In this document: positions 38,324 through 44,883 of the stretch, in pieces
Layout: each line of letters begins with the position of its first letter
Numbering within the stretch: the first letter of the stretch is position 1
Source: Litorilituus sediminis
GTDB taxonomy: Bacteria; Pseudomonadota; Gammaproteobacteria; Enterobacterales; Alteromonadaceae
Length of the DNA stretch: 64,000 nt
Assembly: GCF_004295665.1 (NCBI RefSeq)
Contig: NZ_CP034759.1
Location: forward strand, 620,001 to 684,000
Direction of reading: 5' to 3'
Made by a program: the position numbers and the translations under genes
Notes under the pieces: generated by a model
What the model was told of the DNA's origin: nothing
The model's input: only the letters and a program-made list of their open reading frames with translations
Databases searched by the model: none

Positions 38324-38611
38324 ATGAACACATTAACTGTTGGAGATAAAGCTCCGCTATTCACATTAGCCAATGAAAATAACGAAAGCGTATCCTTAGC
38401 TGACTATATTGGTAAAAAACAAGTTTTAGTCTATTTTTATCCAAAAGCGATGACGCCTGGTTGTACCGTACAAGCACAAGGCCTGCGTGATATTAAAGCA
38501 GAGCTAGAGAAGTTCAACACAGTAGTATTTGGCATTAGCCCTGACGAAGTAAAGCGTTTAGATAAATTCTGTCAGCGTGATGAACTTAACTTTTCTTTAT
38601 TATCAGATTGA
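38324..38611 (+). pseudogene. bcp: bcp thiol peroxidase, truncated after codon 95 by an IS3 element
   Basis: The first 95 codons of an AhpC/TSA-family bacterioferritin comigratory protein. They include the peroxidatic Cys motif YFYPKAMTPGCTVQAQGLRD and end at ...NFSLLSD. The next codon, TGA, is made of the first three bases of the IS3 element (38609-38611). The remaining about 57 residues are not found beyond the element. The position right after gcvR marks this as the ancestral bcp. It lacks the second half of the fold, so the product is presumably inactive. A complete relative lies at 40609. Confidence 0.88.
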
Positions 38612-38674
38612 TCTGATTTAATAGCACCGCACACTTTTATGAAGGATAATTAATCCAACAATAAAGGTGTGAAA

Positions 38675-38965
38675 ATGACGCAAAGAAGAAAACCAAGAAA
38701 ATATACAGATGAGTTCAGAGAAGAAGCTGTAAAGCTCGTTACAGAACAAGGTTATAGCGTAACCGAAGCTGCTAACTCGTTAGGCATTACAACGAAGCTG
38801 CTTTATAATTGGAAAGATAAATTTGCTAAGCAAGCTTCAGGCGAAACATTAAGTAAAGATGAAAGAGCTGAGCTGGTTAAGCTTAGAAAAGAAAACAAAC
38901 GCTTGCTAATGGAGCGTGAAATCCTAAAAAAAGCCAGCGCCTTCTTTGCGAAAGAAATGAAGTAA
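38675..38965 (+). CDS. IS3-family transposase OrfA
   Basis: A 96-98-aa DNA-binding protein: helix-turn-helix region RKPRKYTDEFREEAVKLV ... GYSVTEAANSLGITTKLLYNW, then a leucine-zipper-like segment (AELVKLRKENKRLLMEREIL). Translation may begin at the ATG at 38675 or the GTG at 38669. The end LKKASAFFAKEMK is typical. A run of seven As before the last 11 codons is the expected frameshift site producing OrfAB. Confidence 0.92.
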   Translation: MTQRRKPRKYTDEFREEAVKLVTEQGYSVTEAANSLGITTKLLYNWKDKFAKQASGETLSKDERAELVKLRKENKRLLMEREILKKASAFFAKEMK

Positions 38966-39828
38966 AGTTCGAATATATTAAAGAGCAGCAATGGCGCTTT
39001 CCAATCAGTGCGCTATGTAATGTTTTAAAAGTGAGTCGCTCAGCCTATTACGCTTGGCTTAAGCGGCCAGCTAAAATCATCACACCAGATGAGCTAAGAC
39101 TATATCGTCGTATAAAGCGACTATTTGATGATAGCCGAAGCAGTGCTGGTGCCAGAACCTTGATGAAGCTGCTACGCAAAGAAGGTTTTAATATTGGAAT
39201 TTTCCGAGTAAAAAGTTTGATGAAGTTACTCAGCTTACAAGTAAAACAACGAGTAGCTTACAAAGTGACGACCATGCGAAAGCATAGTCATGCTATTGCA
39301 GATAATTTGCTTAAGCGTAAGTTTAATCCAGCTAGCGCTAACCAAACGTGGGCTGGTGATATTACTTACTTGAGAACTCACCAAGGCTGGATGTATCTAG
39401 CTGTAGTAATGGATTTACATTCTCGCCGTATTATTGGTTGGGCTTTAAGTAAGCGTATGACCGTTGATTTAACAATGAGAGCTATGCAGATGGCAATTAA
39501 CCTACGCCAACCCAAAGCAGGCTTAATATTCCATAGCGATAGAGGTTCACAATATACCAGCAAGCGCTATCGAGCTCAGCTATGGGCTAATCGAATTACA
39601 CCATCCATGAGTGGTTGTGGGGCTTGCTTAGATAATGCTGTAGTTGAAAGGTTCTTCGGAAGCTTGAAAAATGAATGGCTATTAAATGTTTATCACTTAA
39701 CAAGAGAAAGCATGAAAATCGATGTTGAAAAATACATCAAATACTATAACTCAGTTCGATTACATACGACCTTAAACGATATGTCGCCAATCGAGTTTGA
39801 AAGTGTAAGGAGAAAGTGTGCGGCCTAG
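38926..39828 (+). CDS. IS3-family transposase OrfB (expressed by -1 frameshift)
   Basis: The integrase-like catalytic part (rve domain). Without an own start until the ATG at 39031, the frame opens from the A7G slip site: ...KFEYIKEQQWRFPISALC, then SRSAYYAWLKRP. The DDE residues are visible: AGDITYLR (first Asp), FHSDRGSQYTS (second Asp) and NAVVERFFGSLKNEWL (Glu). Intact to the stop codon, so this copy may still be functional in trans. Confidence 0.9.
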   Translation, partial: KKSQRLLCERNEVKFEYIKEQQWRFPISALCNVLKVSRSAYYAWLKRPAKIITPDELRLYRRIKRLFDDSRSSAGARTLMKLLRKEGFNIGIFRVKSLMKLLSLQVKQRVAYKVTTMRKHSHAIADNLLKRKFNPASANQTWAGDITYLRTHQGWMYLAVVMDLHSRRIIGWALSKRMTVDLTMRAMQMAINLRQPKAGLIFHSDRGSQYTSKRYRAQLWANRITPSMSGCGACLDNAVVERFFGSLKNEWLLNVYHLTRESMKIDVEKYIKYYNSVRLHTTLNDMSPIEFESVRRKCAA

Positions 39829-39841
39829 CTTGACCAGATCA

Positions 39842-40039
39842 AAAAGAAAAGAAGCTGAAATTAATATGTTATGGGATATTGAACATGATGAGCTAACCGC
39901 TCAGACAGCATCCGAAGCCTATATTAAGATAACTGCTGCTGAGCGGATCATGCAAGATTTAGACATTGATTATGAACCTATTGTTTTGCCGAAAGTAGTA
40001 CAAAATTTACTTATCCCTTTTACAGGAGAAACAGTGTGA
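39842..40039 (+). pseudogene. 3' remnant of an unidentified gene, probably part of a mobile-element recombinase module
   Basis: Beyond the IS3 right end, an open frame of about 65 codons continues in from the element and ends with TGA that overlaps the GTG start of the next gene (GTGTGA). The peptide (EAEINMLWDIEHDELTAQTA ... LIPFTGETV) is not recognised. The translational coupling and the nature of the next gene suggest it is the tail of a larger upstream gene whose body was lost. An ATG-like start inside the IS (39818) is chance. Confidence 0.5.
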
Positions 40040-40521
40040 CACAAAGAACCAGAAAGAAACTTATCGATGCGTTAGATAGACTAATCCGAGGTGAACCAGA
40101 ACACCGTGAACTTAGAGAAAAGGCTAGAATAGGTAAGCTAAAAATCAATTACAGTACTGTGGAACAAGAAGCAGTCCTATCTGCTGGAGCACTTCGTAAT
40201 CACAAAGATATAAAAAAAGTGATAAAAAGTCGGTCTATGGGCTTAGCGGTAGATCAGAGTCCTACAGCAGAGTCGGAACTTGATTTATTGCAAGAGCAGC
40301 TGAAAGAACAAAAGAAAAAGACTACTCAAGCTAACAAATTAAAAGATAAACACTTTAAACAATCCAAAAATCACCAAAAGGCTCTTCAAGTTCAGGCAGC
40401 TAAACATATCAGAATAGTACAACGTTTAATGGATATGATACCATTTGAAGAGCGTGAAAAGGCAATGGATAAGGTGGTTACTGCTAGGCCTGATAATATA
40501 ATCGAAGGCAAGTTTAGATAA
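40036..40521 (+). CDS. Putative DNA-binding coiled-coil protein of a mobile element (TnpC-like)
   Basis: A 161-aa very basic protein. The first half (RTRKKLIDALDRLIRGEP ... LREKARIGKLKINYSTVEQEAVLS) looks like a helix-turn-helix found in short accessory proteins of recombinase-driven elements. The second half is a coiled coil (ESELDLLQEQLKEQKKKTTQ). This resembles the third member of recombinase trios such as Tn554 TnpC, by layout only. It overlaps the truncated upstream frame by 4 bases and follows GGAG. No recombinase remains in the window. Confidence 0.5.
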   Translation: MTQRTRKKLIDALDRLIRGEPEHRELREKARIGKLKINYSTVEQEAVLSAGALRNHKDIKKVIKSRSMGLAVDQSPTAESELDLLQEQLKEQKKKTTQANKLKDKHFKQSKNHQKALQVQAAKHIRIVQRLMDMIPFEEREKAMDKVVTARPDNIIEGKFR

Positions 40522-40608
40522 ATTACAACGCCACATTATGACACATAAATATATTATAAAGAGCGCCCCCTAAGTCTCTTTTAACCTAATAATCAAAAGG
40601 AAAATAAT

Positions 40609-41073
40609 ATGACAATTGAAGTTGGTCAAGTAGCACCTGACTTTACGCTGTTAGACCAAAACAGCAACCCTGTAACATTATCTGAGTTAAAGGGAAAAAA
40701 GGCTTTAGTTTATTTTTACCCTCGTGCTAGTACTCCAGGCTGCACGGTACAAGCACAAGGTCTGCGTGACTCTAAGGCTGAATTGGATGCACTCAATGTT
40801 ATTGTACTTGGTATTAGCCCAGATACACCAAAGAAGCTGACGAACTTTACCAACAAGCAAGAACTTAATTTCACCCTACTTGCAGATGAAGACCATGCTG
40901 TTTGTGAAAAATACCATGTATGGCAATTAAAAAAATTCATGGGTAGAGAAAACATGGGTGTAGTTAGAACCAGCTTTCTTGTTGATGAACAAGGCAATAT
41001 TGAACATATTTTCAACAAATTTAAAACAAAAGATCACCACGAAGTAGTACTTGATTACTTGAAAAGTAAATAG
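40609..41073 (+). CDS. bcp: Thiol peroxidase Bcp (peroxiredoxin), complete second copy
   Basis: A 154-aa AhpC/TSA peroxiredoxin that reduces hydroperoxides with thioredoxin. The peroxidatic Cys lies in YFYPRASTPGCTVQAQGLRD; the position five residues on, where E. coli Bcp has its resolving Cys, is Gln. The rest is complete (CEKYHVWQLKKFMGRENMGVVRTSFLVDEQG). It is clearly related to, but diverged from, the broken copy at 38324 at both protein and DNA level. It has its own AAGG ribosome binding site. It probably compensates for the lost chromosomal copy. Confidence 0.93.
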   Translation: MTIEVGQVAPDFTLLDQNSNPVTLSELKGKKALVYFYPRASTPGCTVQAQGLRDSKAELDALNVIVLGISPDTPKKLTNFTNKQELNFTLLADEDHAVCEKYHVWQLKKFMGRENMGVVRTSFLVDEQGNIEHIFNKFKTKDHHEVVLDYLKSK

Positions 41074-41094
41074 CTAAATATTGCGTATCATAAT

Positions 41095-41119
41095 TGCTCA
41101 CACAGTAACCGTGTGAGCA
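41095..41119. terminator. Hairpin after the second bcp
   Basis: TGCTCACAC and its exact complement GTGTGAGCA surround a 7-base loop, 22 bases after the bcp stop codon. There is no T-tract, so the hairpin may be a weak terminator. Confidence 0.45.
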
Positions 41120-41180
41120 GTAAACTCTGCCTTAACTAGTCCAGACAATATCTGACATTTCGAATTGATGCTCACGCATC

Positions 41181-41480
41181 TCACTGCCCTGTAAAAATAC
41201 GAATGTTGCCTGTCCATAAAAACCTAAAGTCATAACTGCCGCTAATAATTTGTTCAAGAGAACCTTCTCCTCCTGTCAAAATTGCAAACTCTAATGCTTT
41301 AAGTACTTTGATTAAATTAGGCTTAGTTTTACATTCTAGCTTACGAGTTTTTCTCAAGTGAATCATCAATTCATGATTAGGCTCACCACCCTCATTTACT
41401 TTTTTAACTAACCACCTTGCTCCTGACTTTAATAATAAAGTGAAGTCATTGAACATAAGTTCATCACGATTCTTACCCAC
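41181..41480 (-). CDS. Unknown 99-aa protein, divergent from an HTH regulator
   Basis: A short basic protein starting with GTG, with AGGGG about 8 bases upstream. The middle (NEGGEPNHELMIHLRKTRKLECKTKP, NLIKVLKALEFAILTGGEGSLEQII) shows no family I can name. It is divergently arranged with the XRE-type regulator at 41606, with paired palindromic sites between them, so it may be controlled by that regulator. A toxin-antitoxin relation was considered, but no toxin fold is visible. Confidence 0.5.
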   Translation of the reverse strand: MGKNRDELMFNDFTLLLKSGARWLVKKVNEGGEPNHELMIHLRKTRKLECKTKPNLIKVLKALEFAILTGGEGSLEQIISGSYDFRFLWTGNIRIFTGQ

Positions 41481-41522
41481 AGATAGCCCCTACTGACAAT
41501 TTATTAATTTTTGATATACTAA

Positions 41523-41577
41523 GTGGCACTATATCGGTGCCACCTAGATCAGTATATGTCGGCACTATTTTGGTGCC
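41523..41577. promoter_or_regulatory. Two GGCAC-N7-GTGCC palindromes, candidate operators
   Basis: GTGGCAC-TATATCG-GTGCCAC (41523-41543) and GGCAC-TATTTTG-GTGCC (41561-41577) share arms and a 7-base spacer and are offset by 36 bases. They lie in the 125-bp gap between the divergent genes at 41480 and 41606, ending 28 bases before the HTH gene. This is the usual place for autoregulatory sites of a dimeric XRE repressor. Confidence 0.6.
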
Positions 41578-41605
41578 AAGAGCTATCTGCAATAAAATCT
41601 CAATA

Positions 41606-41848
41606 ATGATCAAACATATAAATGACTCTCGCTATCATGCGCTAATAGAATGGCTTAAAACTGCTCGTACAGATCAGGGATTAAGTGTGCGTGATCTTGG
41701 GAAGATTTTAGATGAACCGCATCAGTTTGTAGTCAAGGTTGAAACATGCGAGCGCAAACTGAATGTATTTGAATACGTTCAGTACTGTAATGCGCTTGGG
41801 TTAGATACTGCGATAGGAATTAAAAAGCTAGAGGCTAGCTTTAAGTAG
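41606..41848 (+). CDS. XRE-type helix-turn-helix transcriptional regulator
   Basis: An 80-aa DNA-binding protein. The ATG at 41606 is chosen over the upstream frame start because the domain begins here (RYHALIEWLKTARTDQGLSV). The helix-turn-helix is GLSVRDLGKILDEPHQFVVKVETCERKLNVFEY, an XRE/Cro-like fold. Two palindromes just upstream are probably its operators. It precedes the end of the convergent defence operon and could be the island's regulator. Confidence 0.75.
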   Translation: MIKHINDSRYHALIEWLKTARTDQGLSVRDLGKILDEPHQFVVKVETCERKLNVFEYVQYCNALGLDTAIGIKKLEASFK

Positions 41849-41878
41849 TATTATTTCTTACTGCAAATTCAAGCAAAA

Positions 41879-42210
41879 TTACTCCGTTGCATGATAGCTA
41901 ATATCAAAAGCAGCATAAGTAGAAGCCAATGCGTCAACGGTTTCAAGCGTACCATGTCCCCATTGGTTACTGAGCACGTAAGTTTTCCCAGCATCAAAAT
42001 AGTACTCGCCCTCTTTGCAGAAAAAACGAGCTGTTCTTGGGTGTCTACCACCGGGATCATCCGCCATAATTAAAGCTTGTAAATCAGCTTCACTAAGCTC
42101 TCCATCAAATACTTCAAATAACTTTCAGAAAACAAGACTCCGGATATTAGCCACTGACCATTTTGTGATTCAAAATCACCGGATTCATCAATATACAAAG
42201 TATAATTCAT
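41879..42210 (-). pseudogene. Frameshifted remnant with a DUF3800-like start
   Basis: The ATG at 42210 follows the stop of the DUF2357 nuclease gene directly (TAAATG). The first frame reads MNYTLYIDESGDF, the acidic YIDESGD motif of DUF3800 proteins, but stops after 46 codons (42070). Shifting frame near 42115 gives a coherent continuation (FDGELSEADLQALIMADDPGG, then FFCKEGEYYFDAGKTYVLSN and HGTLETVDALAST) to a stop at 41879. The total of about 110 codons is much shorter than DUF3800 proteins. A single indel therefore broke the last gene of the operon, or programmed frameshifting occurs. Confidence 0.6.
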
Positions 42211-44880
42211 TTATTTTCTCTCTAATGCTATTTCGCCACAGCTAGGACACTTGATATTATAAGGTTGCATTGATTGAGTTGCATGATAAGACCAACTTTT
42301 ACCATGTTTAAAAATCCTATTTCCACAAGAACCACAGTAATTGATAAATGTTTGATGCTTACAATCAATACAATGGCATATCCACTTGATTCCTCGTGGT
42401 GTTGGTTTAACCTGATATTCATGTTCAGTACTACCACATACAACGCAAAATAGCTTTTCTTTAGGCATAGGGTTAATACCATGATTGCTATGTATTCCTG
42501 GCTGTTGTATTACCCATTCGTTGAAATTTTCTATAGATAGGTAATTATCCTCGACACCATATTGTAAGAACATACCTAAGGACATTTGTAAGCTATCTAA
42601 ATAATTACCTTTACTTTGGATTGGAGATAATAGTAAAGCTCCATAACGATGATTGGGGTAGTGTTCATCCCAGTCGAATAAACGAGTTTCACCTAGGTAG
42701 TTATTTTCAGCCCACCCTTGAGATGTTTTAATTTCAGGAACAGCTCCTAATGACGGGTGTAAAATAAATACTTGATTGTTTCCTAACTCAGAATAATTTT
42801 TAAAATTGTATAAGTTATTTACAACTTCAGATATCCCTCCCATCGCATTTATATTTTCATAGAACTTGGCGTCTAAAACCATTCTTTTATTCTTGGGATG
42901 TTGAACCGTAAAATAACTATGAACATCTATTACATAGTCAGCTCTTCTTGGTGTATTTTGTCCTTCATTTAAAGGTAATTCCTTTTCATACCACAAAGAA
43001 ATTTGGCGATATGTATTACTATTTTCGAATTTTATCTGAACATTTCTAACTTTACTTGGCTCAGCATTTATGATTTGAGCTAAAAGTTTCTTTTTCCATT
43101 GTTGTTCTGGTACAAACCGGAACTTATCTATCAACACTTTAATGATTTGCAGTAAACACCACCTTTCATATATCAGTGATGTATTTAATATGCCAATATC
43201 TTCAGCTTCTTCCAGTCCCTTAAATAAGTTTTCATCTATGCCCGACAACGTTTGAATTTCTTTGTAAAGTTTATGAACTCCATGATAATTAGGGTTTTGA
43301 ATGAAAGACATTGAATTAGGGAATACGCTACTTTGTTTGATATTTAAACCTTGTAGCTTTTTAAGAACCTTCTGCAACCGCTTTAATGTTGGCGACAATT
43401 TCAAAGACAAAGTATCATTTCGTGTCATTGCACCACGAGCAGATTCAATTACTGCTGTAATCTCCTTTTTTTCCTGCTCCTGATCTGCTTTTTCACTTGC
43501 ACTTATAGGGCGAAGCCAATTATTTGCTTTTAACTTTTTAGCTTGTCTCACTAGATTGTTAAGCTTTTCTTCGCTCTTAGAGTTAATCAACTCAAGGTCG
43601 TTAATCATCAGAAAAGAAATTTTATGGGTCTTTTTATCGTTTTTATTATAAATTTTATAAGAAACTTTACCTTTGAACCTGTATGTATTCCATTCTTTCA
43701 ACAAAGGTGTAAAGGCATGATCAAATGAGAGTAAATAATAATCAGGTTTAATAAGCGGCTGTAAACCTGACTTTAAAAAGAATGTTGGGTTACCACTAGA
43801 TTGAAGTTTAGATCCTAAAGTTAATTCACAATCAAAATATTGAGAGTCATCTGGGTAAACATCAATTTCTGTTTGCTCGGCCAGTGCCACATTAATCATG
43901 TGCTGTTCTTGCCGCACAGCTTCTTTGAGCTCTTTATAATCAGACTCTACAGCCTGTCTGTTAATTTTTATGTTGTCACTAAAATTAAGGAGCCTTTCTT
44001 CTTGTGCTTTTACTTTTTCATCCAGGGATTTTGATACATAGGACGATACTTTTCCTAGATTCGAGAGTAAATTATACAAACGATTAGCTGTAAATAAGAC
44101 GTACTGGTTTTCAGGTACATTGTATGATGGTTTGTATGCTCTACTTGTGAGTTTTGTCTTAAAGCCACTTGAAGCAATTTCCATAAAAGTACGTGGTGTA
44201 GGTTTTACCTGACGAAAATTCTTTTGCTCTTGGCTCTCTCGCAATTCTAGCTTAGGGTTTTCTAGAATTTTTTCTACAAAAGCAATGTAACGGTGAAAGT
44301 AATCAAGTGCTGAATCATCTAAAATTCTAGTTTGTTTTTCCTTGACTGGGGCGGATATGTAACTGGTTTCATGAAGGATTAAGTACCAAAGCTCATTCTT
44401 AAAATCTTGTAAATAGTTTTCTAATTGATCATATGTAAAGCTATGAGAGCGAATTTTAATTGAACAGCTATATTTGCCAACTCTTAATTTTACCTTCCCT
44501 GCGCTTCTGAATATTTCTGACTCCCACCGTTTGTCTTTGCGCTTGCTTTCTCTACTTCCTTTAAACCAAATCTCACCTTCTACCCACCATGTACGCTTTG
44601 TTTCATTATCAATAACAGGAATTAATTGTGATCTATCGCCATTAGGTTTATCAAAGCATAAAGGTTCAGTAATTCTTTCATCAACCACACTAAACGCTAG
44701 TTGGCCTGTAACTCCTATGTCTACCTTACTAAAAGCAGTGGCTTCTAACTCAAAATCTGTTTCACTTCCATGAATAATCTCAATACTATCCTTTGATGTT
44801 TTTATATTTAAAGCGGATGACTTATCCTGCCAAGTTATCCTGACATATCTAGCCTCAAATATATTTCCAGGTAATTCCAT
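42211..44880 (-). CDS. DUF2357 PD-(D/E)XK nuclease with C-terminal zinc ribbons (McrC-like partner)
   Basis: An 889-aa protein whose long N-terminal region is of the DUF2357 type (RSHSFTYDQLENYLQDFKNEL ... VPENQYVLFTANRLYNLL). The nuclease core follows at about 640-710: RADYVID and MVLDAKFY, the D...D-x-K pattern of PD-(D/E)XK enzymes. The C-terminus carries two zinc ribbons (CVVC 812-815 with 837/840, and CGSC/CPSC at 849-881). DUF2357 proteins pair with McrB-type ATPases in the wider McrBC superfamily, and the McrB-like gene is 3 bases upstream. It would cleave modified or invading DNA. Confidence 0.85.
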   Translation of the reverse strand: MELPGNIFEARYVRITWQDKSSALNIKTSKDSIEIIHGSETDFELEATAFSKVDIGVTGQLAFSVVDERITEPLCFDKPNGDRSQLIPVIDNETKRTWWVEGEIWFKGSRESKRKDKRWESEIFRSAGKVKLRVGKYSCSIKIRSHSFTYDQLENYLQDFKNELWYLILHETSYISAPVKEKQTRILDDSALDYFHRYIAFVEKILENPKLELRESQEQKNFRQVKPTPRTFMEIASSGFKTKLTSRAYKPSYNVPENQYVLFTANRLYNLLSNLGKVSSYVSKSLDEKVKAQEERLLNFSDNIKINRQAVESDYKELKEAVRQEQHMINVALAEQTEIDVYPDDSQYFDCELTLGSKLQSSGNPTFFLKSGLQPLIKPDYYLLSFDHAFTPLLKEWNTYRFKGKVSYKIYNKNDKKTHKISFLMINDLELINSKSEEKLNNLVRQAKKLKANNWLRPISASEKADQEQEKKEITAVIESARGAMTRNDTLSLKLSPTLKRLQKVLKKLQGLNIKQSSVFPNSMSFIQNPNYHGVHKLYKEIQTLSGIDENLFKGLEEAEDIGILNTSLIYERWCLLQIIKVLIDKFRFVPEQQWKKKLLAQIINAEPSKVRNVQIKFENSNTYRQISLWYEKELPLNEGQNTPRRADYVIDVHSYFTVQHPKNKRMVLDAKFYENINAMGGISEVVNNLYNFKNYSELGNNQVFILHPSLGAVPEIKTSQGWAENNYLGETRLFDWDEHYPNHRYGALLLSPIQSKGNYLDSLQMSLGMFLQYGVEDNYLSIENFNEWVIQQPGIHSNHGINPMPKEKLFCVVCGSTEHEYQVKPTPRGIKWICHCIDCKHQTFINYCGSCGNRIFKHGKSWSYHATQSMQPYNIKCPSCGEIALERK

Positions 44881-44883
44881 TTA

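Larger units (their letters stand above)
38609..39841 (+). mobile_element. IS3-family insertion sequence (1233 bp)
   Basis: Ends form imperfect inverted repeats: TGATCTG and a shared inner block CCGCACACTTT at about base 19 of each end. The element carries orfA and orfB in -1 frame relation with a slippery A7G (38926-38933). The flanks do not match (CAGAT at the left, AAAAG at the right), so no target duplication exists. This points to a deletion or recombination next to the element after insertion. Confidence 0.88.

Noticed and set aside
39818-40039. A 73-aa gene starting inside the IS3 right end
   Set aside because: Its first codons belong to the IS3 terminal repeat; it is the tail of a gene cut by the element and has no own ribosome binding site.
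41181-41848. Toxin-antitoxin pair (99-aa protein and XRE regulator)
   Set aside because: The genes are divergent, not in one operon, and the 99-aa protein shows no RelE/HigB-like or other toxin signature. Only divergence and shared operators are supported.
41869-42060. Minus-strand 63-codon frame with a hydrophobic stretch
   Set aside because: The overlapping frame (41879-42067) continues the broken gene in a protein-like way; this one is its shadow.
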